Part shown: positions 51,502 through 59,816 of the stretch, in pieces
How positions within the stretch are numbered: the first letter of the stretch is position 1
How the letters are laid out: each line of letters begins with the position of its first letter
Source: Mariniflexile gromovii
GTDB taxonomy: Bacteria > Bacteroidota > Bacteroidia > Flavobacteriales > Flavobacteriaceae
Direction of reading: 5' to 3'
NCBI RefSeq assembly: GCF_017814435.1
Contig: NZ_JAGJCB010000004.1
Span: 62,001 to 126,000 of the forward strand
DNA length: 64,000 nucleotides
Made by a program: the position numbers and the translations under genes
Notes under the pieces: model-generated
Database searches by the model: none
Told to the model about the DNA's origin: nothing
The model's input: the letters and a program-made list of their open reading frames with translations, nothing else

Positions 51502-51545
51502 CAAAATTAATGCATATGAGTTCAAAATAATATGATATAAGTCAT
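51502..51545 (-). promoter_or_regulatory. FNR-like promoter of hemN
   Basis: ATGATATAAGTCAT (plus strand) at 51532-51545. Minus-strand TAATTTTG occupies 51509-51502. Palindrome centre to box end is 36.5 bp, the same as at ccoI, ccoS and usp. Confidence 0.78.
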
Positions 51546-51607
51546 AATCAAATTTGCTATTGTTTTATTATTACAGTAATTTTAAATAAAATTAAAACAC
51601 ATTAAAA

Positions 51608-52177
51608 ATGAAAAAAATAAGTTTACTAGCAATGGTTTTACTAATGGGGTTCACCTCATGTAAAAAAGTTAAAAAAGATACCGAAACTACAGATACAGAA
51701 GTAATTGAAACGGAAGTTGTGGCTCCAAAAACACTTACCGTAGAACTAACACCTAAAAGCGATAGCAGCGTAAGTGGCAATGTTGTCTTTACTGAAGAAA
51801 ATGGCACAGTAAACATGGTGGCAACCATTAAAGGACTGGAACCTGGTGAACATGCTATCCATATTCATGAATCGTCTGATTGTTCTTCACCTGACGGAAA
51901 ATCTACCGGTGGGCACTGGAACCCTACAAACCAACCTCATGGTAAATGGGATGCTGAAACAGGCTATCATAAAGGTGACATTGGAAATTTAACTGCCGAT
52001 GAAAACGGAGACGCAAGCATTTCTATGTCTACAGATGAATGGTGCATTGGTTGTGGTGACGAAACAAAAGATATTATTGGCAAGGGCATTATTGTACATG
52101 CTGGTGTTGACGATTTTAAAACCCAACCTACTGGCGATGCTGGTGGGCGCATAAGCTGCGGCGGTATCATTCAATAA
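51608..52177 (+). CDS. sodC: Cu/Zn superoxide dismutase lipoprotein
   Basis: 189 residues. Lipoprotein signal (GFTSC, Cys18), an acidic Glu/Thr linker, then the SodC beta-barrel: HAIHIHESSDCSSPDGKSTGGHWNP supplies copper and zinc ligands and one disulfide Cys, GYHKGDIGNL a further zinc ligand, IIVHAGVDDF the last copper His, and GGRISCGGI the second disulfide Cys. It removes superoxide at the envelope. Two extra cysteines in DEWCIGCGD are unusual additions in the loop. An ECF sigma/anti-sigma pair follows after a terminator. Confidence 0.93.
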   Translation: MKKISLLAMVLLMGFTSCKKVKKDTETTDTEVIETEVVAPKTLTVELTPKSDSSVSGNVVFTEENGTVNMVATIKGLEPGEHAIHIHESSDCSSPDGKSTGGHWNPTNQPHGKWDAETGYHKGDIGNLTADENGDASISMSTDEWCIGCGDETKDIIGKGIIVHAGVDDFKTQPTGDAGGRISCGGIIQ

Positions 52178-52202
52178 AACAGAAAGCAAAATAATTCTTT
52201 AC

Positions 52203-52235
52203 AAAAGCTACTTTAAAACAGTAGCTTTTATCTTT
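52203..52235 (+). terminator. Rho-independent terminator after sodC
   Basis: Perfect 10-bp stem AAAAGCTACT / AGTAGCTTTT with a 7-base loop and a downstream T-rich tail. Confidence 0.85.
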
Positions 52236-52269
52236 TTAATTCATTACTTTCGGAAACTTATACCCCTGT

Positions 52270-52800
52270 ATGCACTTAGAACTTCTAATAGAAAAATTTA
52301 AACAGAAAGACGAAAAGGCTTTTGAAACGTTGTACAACATGTATAGCGAAAGCATGCAAGGTGTTATATACAATATTGTTCGAGATGCAGATATAGCTGA
52401 AGAAGTTATGCAAGATGTTTTTATAAAAGCATGGCATAATGCCAGCACCTATTCAGCTGAAAAAGGACGTTTTTTTACATGGATTTTAAATATTGCCAGA
52501 AATGCAGCGATTGATAAAACCCGTTCAAAATCCTTTAAAAACTCAAAACAAAACCTTGATGCTACTTTTTTCGTAGATATACTTGAAACCAATGAAAGCT
52601 TAGATAATAAAACCGATTCCATTGGTATTGCAAAATTTGTGGGCAAGCTTGCAAAAAAATGTATAGAAGTTATTGAACTATTATACTTTAAAGGCTACAC
52701 ACAAACTGAAGCTTCTGAAGCACTTGATATGCCTATTGGCACTATTAAAACAAGAAACAGAAACTGCATACAAGAATTAAGAAACATGGTATTAAAATAA
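52270..52800 (+). CDS. ECF-type RNA polymerase sigma factor
   Basis: 176 residues. Region 2 includes DADIAEEVMQDVFIKAWHNASTYSAEKGRFFTWILNIARNAAIDKTRS, and region 4 the HTH GYTQTEASEALDMPIGTIKTRNRNCIQELRNM. It groups with SigK-type ECF factors judging by its RskA-like partner. The anti-sigma gene begins 2 bases after its stop. None of the CAAGTTTTT-N10-GCATCTAA sites lie near it, so its regulon is presumably separate from that of the sigma at 9700. Confidence 0.93.
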   Translation: MHLELLIEKFKQKDEKAFETLYNMYSESMQGVIYNIVRDADIAEEVMQDVFIKAWHNASTYSAEKGRFFTWILNIARNAAIDKTRSKSFKNSKQNLDATFFVDILETNESLDNKTDSIGIAKFVGKLAKKCIEVIELLYFKGYTQTEASEALDMPIGTIKTRNRNCIQELRNMVLK

Positions 52801-52802
52801 AT

Positions 52803-53597
52803 ATGGATATTAAAGCATACATAGAATCTGGAATTTTAGAGCTATACGTAGCGGGTTCACTTTCTGAAAAAGAAAACAAGGAAGTGTACGAGCTTATGCA
52901 ACAACATCCTGAAATTTTACAAGAAGTTTTAAACATTGAAGCTGCCATAATTAAACTTACAGCAGCAGCATCTAACAACAAAAAAACAGACTCGTTACAA
53001 GCTATAAAAAACAAATTAGGTTTCAATAACGATGATGCCAAAGTTATCTCCATAACCAAACCTAAATACAATTGGATTACTTATACAGGGTGGGCTGCAT
53101 CTATTATTTTAGCCGTTGGGTTATTTTATACTTCAACTGAAAATAATCAACTAAAAGAAGAGATACAAATATCAGAAACCCAACAATCTTTATTGGAAAC
53201 CCAAATAGCCAATTCTAAAAACAGTTTGGAAGAAGCCAATACCTTAATAAGTGTTTTACGTGACGACAACATTACCAAAGTTCCTTTAGCGGGACAAGGC
53301 AATTTTGCTAGTACTTATGCTAAAGTTTATTGGGATAAAAATACGCAACGCATTTTCTTAGATGCACAAGGTTTACCCGATCCGCCAGAAGGAAAGGTGT
53401 ACCAAGTATGGTCGTTAAAACTAAGTCCTTTAACCCCTACAAGCTTAGGAACTATTGATAATTTCACTACTGATAACAACAAGATTTTTGAAATTATAAA
53501 TACCAACGAAAGTGAAGCTTTTGGTATTACTTTAGAACCTGCAGGTGGTAGTAAAACACCAACAATGGAACAACTTTATACGCTTGGGGTAGTATAA
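52803..53597 (+). CDS. Anti-sigma factor, RskA-like
   Basis: 264 residues. The N-terminal 90 residues contain an anti-sigma domain (YIESGILELYVAGSLSEKENKEVYELM), then a transmembrane helix (about 98-115, AASIILAVGLFYTS), a coiled coil, and an RskA C-terminal periplasmic domain (VYWDKNTQRIFLDAQGLPDPPEGKVYQVWSLKL...FGITLEPAGGSKTPT). It lacks the HxxxCxxC zinc motif. It should hold the upstream sigma factor at the membrane until a periplasmic signal releases it. Confidence 0.9.
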   Translation: MDIKAYIESGILELYVAGSLSEKENKEVYELMQQHPEILQEVLNIEAAIIKLTAAASNNKKTDSLQAIKNKLGFNNDDAKVISITKPKYNWITYTGWAASIILAVGLFYTSTENNQLKEEIQISETQQSLLETQIANSKNSLEEANTLISVLRDDNITKVPLAGQGNFASTYAKVYWDKNTQRIFLDAQGLPDPPEGKVYQVWSLKLSPLTPTSLGTIDNFTTDNNKIFEIINTNESEAFGITLEPAGGSKTPTMEQLYTLGVV

Positions 53598-53644
53598 AGT
53601 CTTTTCTAAAAAAACAATAAAATCAGCTAAATTAAACAGAAGAT

Positions 53645-54688
53645 TTATTCTACAGCGCCTTGGTGTTTCGAATAAGTACGCCATTTTTCAATACACTCTA
53701 CCATATCATCTGGAATGGGCGTATCAAAACTCATAAACTTACCGGTTTTTGGATGCACAAAACCCAATGTTTTTGCATGTAGCGCTTGCCTAGGTAATAC
53801 CTTAAAACAATTATCTACAAATTGTTTGTACTTCGTAAAGGTGGTACCTTTTAACACTTTTTCGCCACCATAACGCTCATCATTAAACAACGTATGCCCA
53901 ATATGTTTCATATGAACACGTATTTGGTGTGTACGCCCAGTTTCAAGTTTACAGGACACTAAGGTTACATACCCCAAGCGTTCCAAAACTTTGTAATGTG
54001 TTACGGCTGGTTTTCCTTTATCGGCTTCATCACCAAGATATACTGTGTTTTGTAAACGGTTTTTTGGGTGACGACCAATATTACCTTCAACCGTACCTTC
54101 TTCCTCTTCTATATTCCCCCAAACAATGGCTACATATTCACGCTCGCTTGTTTTTTCAGCAAATTGAAGCGACAAATGTGTCATGGCCTGTTCGGTTTTT
54201 GCAATAACCAAAAGTCCGCTCGTATCTTTATCTATTCTATGCACCAAACCAGGACGCTCGCTGGAGTTGTTCGGTAAATTTTCAAATCTATAAATCAATG
54301 CATTGATGAGCGTTCCCGAATAATTTCCATGCCCCGGATGCACCACCATACCAGCTGGTTTGTTTACCACCAACAATTCATCATCCTCATAAACAATATC
54401 AAGCGGAATATCTTCACCTACCAACAAGTTTTCATGTGGTGGATGCGTAAATAAAACACGTATTTTATCAAATGGTTTTACTTTATAGTTTGATTTTACA
54501 GGAGTTCCATTTACAAAAATGCTTCCGTTTTTGGCAGCTGCCTGAATTTTGTTTCGTGTTGCATTTTCAACAAAATTCATTAAATATTTATCTATTCGAA
54601 GTGGATTTTGACCTTTATCTACGGTAAACGCATGATGTTCATACAAATCACTTTCATCATCAATAAAATCGGGGGTATAATCTTCCAT
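53645..54688 (-). CDS. RluA family pseudouridine synthase
   Basis: 347 residues. An N-terminal S4 domain (LRIDKYLMNFVENATRNKIQAAAKNGSIFVNG) precedes the catalytic domain with the Asp in GLVHRIDKDTSGLLVIAKT and ETGRTHQIRVHMKHIGHTLFNDERYG. It most resembles RluD-type enzymes that modify 23S rRNA. The PASTA-protein gene lies immediately upstream on the same strand (40-base gap), a pairing common in Bacteroidota. Confidence 0.92.
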   Translation of the reverse strand: MEDYTPDFIDDESDLYEHHAFTVDKGQNPLRIDKYLMNFVENATRNKIQAAAKNGSIFVNGTPVKSNYKVKPFDKIRVLFTHPPHENLLVGEDIPLDIVYEDDELLVVNKPAGMVVHPGHGNYSGTLINALIYRFENLPNNSSERPGLVHRIDKDTSGLLVIAKTEQAMTHLSLQFAEKTSEREYVAIVWGNIEEEEGTVEGNIGRHPKNRLQNTVYLGDEADKGKPAVTHYKVLERLGYVTLVSCKLETGRTHQIRVHMKHIGHTLFNDERYGGEKVLKGTTFTKYKQFVDNCFKVLPRQALHAKTLGFVHPKTGKFMSFDTPIPDDMVECIEKWRTYSKHQGAVE

Positions 54689-54728
54689 TGGAATTTATTA
54701 ACCGTGGTAAACCACAGCAAGTATTATT

Positions 54729-55364
54729 TTAAAAATTTAAATCGGAAGATGGATTACTATCATCAGATTCGTTTTCCGGCACACTATCACCTTCAACATT
54801 GGCTTCACCTCCAGGCCTGTTTCCATTTCCAAGCACCAAATCAATAACAGTAGTTTTTGGTAATTTATCGCCTTGTTTTATACTTTTTCCTTTATAGGTC
54901 ATATCTAAAACCAAATCTTTAGCAATATTATTAACATAAGTAAGTTTACCCACTTTAAAACCAACCGCTTCCAATGTTGGTTTAGCTTGCCTAAAAGTAC
55001 GTTCTCTTAAATCGGGAACGGTAGTTTTTCTAAACCCAGAAGGATTTACGGTAATATAAATTTTACGGTCTTCTTTTACTTTAGCTCCCGCTTTTGGCGA
55101 TTGATCTATTACTGAAAATTTCGGATAATCAGGATTGTAATTTGCCGAATCTTGAACTTGCATTTCAAGATTATTCTCGTCCAACTCTATAGAGGCAACG
55201 CTTAGGGATTTCCCTTTTAAATCGGGCACAGTTTGAAATTCACCATGGTTTGTTGTAAAATTCAACCATCTTAACATCACAAAACACAACACCACTACGG
55301 CACCAATTGCTAATAATAATTGCTTTAAAAATACTTTACTGGTTAGAAATTTAATAACGCTCAT
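54729..55364 (-). CDS. PASTA-domain membrane protein without kinase domain
   Basis: 211 residues. One transmembrane helix (about 14-32), then two to three PASTA units (QTVPDLKGKSLSVASIELDENNLEM; TVPDLRERTFRQAKPTLEAVGFKVG) and an acidic, disordered C-terminus rich in Asn, Glu and Ser. PASTA domains bind peptidoglycan fragments in Firmicutes kinases; here no kinase is attached. It lies divergently next to ddl, a peptidoglycan-precursor gene, which fits a cell-wall role. Confidence 0.87.
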   Translation of the reverse strand: MSVIKFLTSKVFLKQLLLAIGAVVVLCFVMLRWLNFTTNHGEFQTVPDLKGKSLSVASIELDENNLEMQVQDSANYNPDYPKFSVIDQSPKAGAKVKEDRKIYITVNPSGFRKTTVPDLRERTFRQAKPTLEAVGFKVGKLTYVNNIAKDLVLDMTYKGKSIKQGDKLPKTTVIDLVLGNGNRPGGEANVEGDSVPENESDDSNPSSDLNF

Positions 55365-55487
55365 GTATAAAATTTTCGATTAGGCAAATATATAAAAACA
55401 GAACTGTTTTTTCTTTTGCAATTTAAGTGATATTTTAGCTTAACTAATAATAGATACGTTTTATTGTAGTTTTTAGACTTATAAAAG

Positions 55488-55507
55488 ATTCCCTCCTTCG
55501 AGGGAAT
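55488..55507. repeat. ATTCCCTC hairpin repeat, copy 2
   Basis: ATTCCCTC-CTTC-GAGGGAAT, a perfect 8-bp stem with a CTTC loop, 16 bases before the ddl ATG. It repeats 48018-48037, including the distance to the following start codon. Confidence 0.7.
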
Positions 55508-55523
55508 GACAAAAATATAATAC

Positions 55524-56501
55524 ATGAAAAAAAATATTGCTATCATCATGGGAGGTTATTCAAGCGAATACCAAATCTCATTAAAAAGTGGTCAAGTGGT
55601 TTATGAAACTTTAGATGCTTCAAAATACAACGCTTACAGAATTCATATTTTCAAAGAAAAATGGGTGTATGTTGATAGCAACAACACTGAATTCCCTGTG
55701 GATAAAAATGATTTTTCGGTAACTGTAAACAACTCAAAAATAACTTTTGATTGTGTATTTAATGCCATACATGGTTCGCCCGGAGAAGACGGATTTATGC
55801 AAGCTTATTTTAAATTGATTGACATGCCACAAACCAGTTGCGATATGTATCAAGCGGGTTTAACCTTTAATAAACGTGATTGTTTAAGCGTTTTAAAACC
55901 CTATGGCATAAAAACTGCCGAATCATTTTATATAAATTTAGGCGACACCATTAACGAGGATGCCATTGTTGCCAAAGTAGGTTTGCCCTGTTTTGTGAAG
56001 GCTAATAAAGCGGGCAGTAGTTTTGGCGTAACAAAAGTTCACAAGAAGGAAGACATAAAAAACGCCATTGAAGTGGCTTTTAAAGAAGATGATGAAATTA
56101 TTGTGGAATCGTTTTTAGATGGCACCGAAGTATCTGTAGGCGTTATAAATTTTAAGGGCAAAACCAAAGTATTGCCCATTACCGAAATTGTAAGCGAAAA
56201 CGATTTTTTTGATTACGAAGCTAAATATTTAGGAAAATCGCAAGAAATAACCCCTGCCCGTTTAACCAAAGATGAAGAAACCAAAGTAACTGCCATTGCC
56301 AAAAAAGTGTACGAAGTTTTAAAAATGAAAGGTTTTAGCCGAAGCGAATATATTTTTAAAAATGGCGAACCGCATTTATTGGAAGTAAACACCGTACCTG
56401 GATTAACCCTAGCCAGCATTTTACCCCAACAAGCTAAGGCCGCAGGTATTACTTTAGTTGAACTATTTGATAATGCTATTGAAGAAGCTTTAAAAAATTA
56501 A
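55524..56501 (+). CDS. ddl: D-alanine-D-alanine ligase
   Basis: 325 residues of the ATP-grasp fold. NIAIIMGGYSSEYQISLKSG at the start, the AIHGSPGEDGFMQAYF loop, KANKAGSSFGVTKV, and the metal/substrate motif EVNTVPGLTLASILPQQ at the end. It makes D-Ala-D-Ala for peptidoglycan. It diverges from the PASTA gene. Confidence 0.95.
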   Translation: MKKNIAIIMGGYSSEYQISLKSGQVVYETLDASKYNAYRIHIFKEKWVYVDSNNTEFPVDKNDFSVTVNNSKITFDCVFNAIHGSPGEDGFMQAYFKLIDMPQTSCDMYQAGLTFNKRDCLSVLKPYGIKTAESFYINLGDTINEDAIVAKVGLPCFVKANKAGSSFGVTKVHKKEDIKNAIEVAFKEDDEIIVESFLDGTEVSVGVINFKGKTKVLPITEIVSENDFFDYEAKYLGKSQEITPARLTKDEETKVTAIAKKVYEVLKMKGFSRSEYIFKNGEPHLLEVNTVPGLTLASILPQQAKAAGITLVELFDNAIEEALKN

Positions 56502-56625
56502 ATAATTATTATTGATTATATTTGATTGTTACCTGTAATTTCGGAACTCATTCAACAGGAAAAACTGAATTGAAAATGGTGGATTTTACTAAAAGAGATT
56601 AATAAAAAAATTAAAAAGTGCAATA

Positions 56626-56940
56626 ATGGAAGTGAAATTTGATTTAGTCAGAATTGGCAAAATCCGTAGAGATTATGCAATTGAAAATGTCTTAAAACAA
56701 AATGTTGACTCATTAAAAAATAAAATTCGATTTTTATTAAAAAACGATAATTGTTTCAATAAATACAATAGAGTTGATATGGTAATGATTATTCCTGGAA
56801 AAGGTGAAAGTATTAAAATTGCTTTACAAGATATAACAGACTTTCACATTAGAAAAAAATTAAAAGAAAATGTTCCTGATTCAATTTACATGGGAAAATA
56901 CTCCGCGATTTTGGACAATATCAACAATCGAATTTTTTAA
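56626..56940 (+). CDS. Small hypothetical protein
   Basis: 104 residues, not recognised. Lysine- and asparagine-rich and strongly charged, with mixed alpha/beta prediction; no signal peptide or membrane segment. Segments VDMVMIIPGKGESIKIALQDI and the C-terminal PDSIYMGKYSAILDNINNRIF carry no motif known to me. It lies 124 bases after ddl and 29 bases before coaD, and its codon use looks more AT-rich than theirs, so recent acquisition is possible. The intact frame and spacing make it a plausible real gene. Confidence 0.6.
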   Translation: MEVKFDLVRIGKIRRDYAIENVLKQNVDSLKNKIRFLLKNDNCFNKYNRVDMVMIIPGKGESIKIALQDITDFHIRKKLKENVPDSIYMGKYSAILDNINNRIF

Positions 56941-56969
56941 AAGAATAAAAAAACTGAGCAAAAAAATAA

Positions 56970-57425
56970 ATGAAACGAGCCATCTTCCCAGGGTCTTTTG
57001 ACCCTATAACTTTAGGGCATTACGATATTATCAAACGTGGTGTGACGCTTTTTGATGAAGTCGTTGTGGCCATTGGTGTGAACTCCGATAAAAAATACAT
57101 GTTTTCTTTAGAAGAACGAAAAGCGTTTATAGAAGAAGCCTTTGCCGACGAGTCGAAAGTAAAAGTAGTAACCTATAAAGGGTTGACGGTTGACTTTTGC
57201 AAAGAAATTGACGCTAAATTTATTTTACGCGGGTTACGCAATCCTGCCGATTTTGAGTTTGAAAAAGCCATTGCTCATGCCAATAGACGCTTAGCTACTA
57301 TTGAAACGGTATTTTTATTAACCGCAGCAAAAACATCGTACATATCCTCTTCCATAGTACGCGATGTTATTAAAAACAATGGCGATTATACCAAGTTTGT
57401 ACCAGATAGTGTACGGGTGAAATAG
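56970..57425 (+). CDS. coaD: Pantetheine-phosphate adenylyltransferase
   Basis: 151 residues, a nucleotidyltransferase with the PGSFDPITLGHYDII (T/HxGH) motif at residues 6-20 and the SYISSSIVRD (ISSTxVR-like) block near 125-135. It transfers AMP to 4'-phosphopantetheine in coenzyme A synthesis. Convergent with the SulP gene; a repeat-rich 133-base gap lies between. Confidence 0.95.
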   Translation: MKRAIFPGSFDPITLGHYDIIKRGVTLFDEVVVAIGVNSDKKYMFSLEERKAFIEEAFADESKVKVVTYKGLTVDFCKEIDAKFILRGLRNPADFEFEKAIAHANRRLATIETVFLLTAAKTSYISSSIVRDVIKNNGDYTKFVPDSVRVK

Positions 57426-57430
57426 ATTTC

Positions 57431-57557
57431 TTTTAGACTTCTTAGACCTTTTAGATTTTTAGACTACTTAGATTTTAGACAAAAGTATTCAGTTCAAGCT
57501 TCTAAAAGTCTAACGTTCTAACGTTCTAACGTTCTAAAGATCTAATCTTCTAACCAA
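57431..57557. repeat. Repeat-rich convergent intergenic region
   Basis: The left half contains reiterated TTAGAC/TTTAGA units and the right half TCTAA units, including three perfect tandem copies of CTAACGTT at 57510-57533. The two halves are roughly inverted complements (TTTTAGACTTCTTAGA against TTCTAAAAGTCTAA) and could form a long imperfect hairpin ending both convergent transcripts. Confidence 0.6.
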
Positions 57558-57558
57558 T

Positions 57559-59223
57559 CTAAAACTTATATTCCGATAAAGACTTTGGAAATTTCTCTGG
57601 GTTTTCGGCTAAATAATAACGTGGATCATCTACAGCTTCAACAATAACTTCCCTGAATTTCGGACTTGCCTTATACAGCAACACTTTACAGTCTTCACTT
57701 AAATGTTTTAGCTTAATGGACTTCCCTTCGGCTTCATATTTATTCACCAAATTAAAAATAGCTTCCAATGCGGAATGGTCGCTAATACGCGATTCTACAA
57801 AATCTATCTCAACATGGTCAGGATCATTTTTTACATCAAACTTTTCATTAAAAGCTTGAATAGATCCAAAAAACAAAGGTCCCCAAATTTCATAGATCTT
57901 CGTTTTTCCATCTTCAGAAACACGCTTTCTGGCCCTAATTTTTTTGGCATTTTCCCAAGCAAAAACCAATGCCGAAATAATAACACCTACAAATACAGCA
58001 ATGGCTAAATCGTAAATTACGGTAACTGCCGATACTGTAATCAATACAAAAGCATCAGCCATTGGTATTTTTCTAAGAATTCTAAAACTAGACCATGCAA
58101 ATGTTTCTATCACCATCATAAACATCACCCCTATTAAAGCGGCAATAGGCACTTGTTCAATGTATTTATCGGTAAACAAAATAAAGGTAAGTAGTGTAAC
58201 CGCCATCATAATTCCAGACAGCCTCCCTCGGCCACCCGCATTAATATTGATAACCGTTTGCCCAATCATACCACAACCTCCTGTGCCACCAAACAAACCA
58301 CTTACTATATTTCCTGCGCCTTGGGCAACACATTCTCGGTTACCGTTTCCTCTGGTTTCAGTTAATTCATCTACCAAATTCATGGTCATTAGGGATTCAA
58401 TCAATCCCACCGATGCTGCTAAAAAAGCATATGGCAAGATAAATTTTAAGGTATCTAAATTAAACGGTAAATATTGCCAAAGTTCTAAATTAGGTTTTGG
58501 AAACTCACCTTTTAATCCGCTTCCGCCACCTTCAACAATATAAGAACCTACGGTACTAACATCCAAACCTCCAAACACCACAATACCTGTAGTTATTAGA
58601 ATAGCTGTTAATGCCGCTGGAATTTTGGTTGTTATTTTAGGCAATAACCAAATAACACCCATAGTAAACAAAACCAATCCAAGCATTAAATACAATTCGG
58701 AGCCTTGCATGGGAATGTTGATGTATTCCTTAACACCATCAGCTGAAATTTCAAGTTCCTTATGTGAAAACATACGTACTTGAGCTAGAAAAATAACGAT
58801 GGCCAACCCGTTTACAAACCCCATCATTACAGAGTGTGGAATAAGCCTAACAAAACGTCCTAATTTGAATAAACCTGCACTTATTTGAAACACGCCCATT
58901 AGTATAACAGCTGCCAACAAATAGAAATATCCCATATTTTCAACAGGCGTATCGAACTGCATGCCTTTGGCATGACCTTCTGAAATTAAATGCACAAAAA
59001 TAACGGCAACAGCACCAGCTGCCCCGGAAATCAAACCAGGTCTTCCTCCAAAAATAGCGGTAATCAAACCGATGATAAAAGCCCCTGAAAGCGCCACTAA
59101 AGGATCTATTTGAGCCACAAAAGCAAATGCAACTACTTCAGGAATCATAGCTAACGATGTTGTTATACCTGCCAACACATCATCTTTAGCATTTGGTATT
59201 ATCTTCCTTACAAATTCTGTCAT
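57559..59223 (-). CDS. SulP family anion transporter with STAS domain
   Basis: 554 residues. About 12 transmembrane segments: the first block DVLAGITTSLAMIPEVVAFAFVAQIDP, and the signature GGTGGCGMIGQTVININAGGRGRLSGI. A C-terminal STAS domain (about 440-545) contains DHVEIDFVESRISDHSALEAI. These proteins move sulfate, bicarbonate or other anions; the substrate cannot be told from sequence alone. Single gene, convergent to coaD. Confidence 0.9.
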   Translation of the reverse strand: MTEFVRKIIPNAKDDVLAGITTSLAMIPEVVAFAFVAQIDPLVALSGAFIIGLITAIFGGRPGLISGAAGAVAVIFVHLISEGHAKGMQFDTPVENMGYFYLLAAVILMGVFQISAGLFKLGRFVRLIPHSVMMGFVNGLAIVIFLAQVRMFSHKELEISADGVKEYINIPMQGSELYLMLGLVLFTMGVIWLLPKITTKIPAALTAILITTGIVVFGGLDVSTVGSYIVEGGGSGLKGEFPKPNLELWQYLPFNLDTLKFILPYAFLAASVGLIESLMTMNLVDELTETRGNGNRECVAQGAGNIVSGLFGGTGGCGMIGQTVININAGGRGRLSGIMMAVTLLTFILFTDKYIEQVPIAALIGVMFMMVIETFAWSSFRILRKIPMADAFVLITVSAVTVIYDLAIAVFVGVIISALVFAWENAKKIRARKRVSEDGKTKIYEIWGPLFFGSIQAFNEKFDVKNDPDHVEIDFVESRISDHSALEAIFNLVNKYEAEGKSIKLKHLSEDCKVLLYKASPKFREVIVEAVDDPRYYLAENPEKFPKSLSEYKF

Positions 59224-59329
59224 GGTTGTTTTTTTAAAGGACGAAATTACTACTAATAAATAAGTATATCCAACAGAAACCTATATTTAACCGTAGAATT
59301 TAACTAAAACGTTTGAGTAGTTAAAGGTT

Positions 59330-59701
59330 TTAGAATTCCAAAGAATTTAACCATAATAAAGCTTCATCTCTTTTTTGAAACAAGTTAATCTTCCAACAAT
59401 TGTTTTCGTTAAGATTCATTAAAGTTTCTGTAGACATCATACCTCCTACTGATGAAACAATAACGGCAGCGGCCTTAACCTTTTTTAAACTAATTATTGC
59501 TTTTTGTGCTGGGAAAGTATATGAATAAGAATTCTTCTTATTAATCAACAACAATGTAGGTTCTGCTAAATTGCTAAGTATAAAATCATGGTATTCATCT
59601 ACCATAATCTCATCCATTTCTACACCATCGTTAACTATAACTTCAGCTAAATTTTCTTTAATAATATTTATTACCCCAAATGATAAATTATAATTTTTCA
59701 T
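59330..59701 (-). CDS. Small SpoIIAA-like/STAS-type hypothetical protein
   Basis: 123 residues, soluble. The pattern of a short antiparallel start, a TLLLINKKNSYSYTFPAQKAI strand-helix unit and AAAVIVSSVGGMMSTETL followed by an amphipathic end with RDEALLWLNSLE resembles the SpoIIAA-like domain found in flavobacteria. This is a fold guess. It lies between NUDIX and SulP on the same strand, with its own 106- and 115-base flanks. Confidence 0.6.
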   Translation of the reverse strand: MKNYNLSFGVINIIKENLAEVIVNDGVEMDEIMVDEYHDFILSNLAEPTLLLINKKNSYSYTFPAQKAIISLKKVKAAAVIVSSVGGMMSTETLMNLNENNCWKINLFQKRDEALLWLNSLEF

Positions 59702-59816
59702 GTAATTTTATTTTAATTCTGAGAGATTAAAAAAATTACAACAACTTCTAAATGTTATTTTAATAGCAATTTATAAATGAGGGATTTTATTATTATTTTG
59801 CTTTATTATAGATTAA

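Noticed and set aside
57510-57533. CRISPR-like tandem repeats
   Set aside because: Units are only 8 bp without spacers and there are no cas genes; simple tandem repeat instead.
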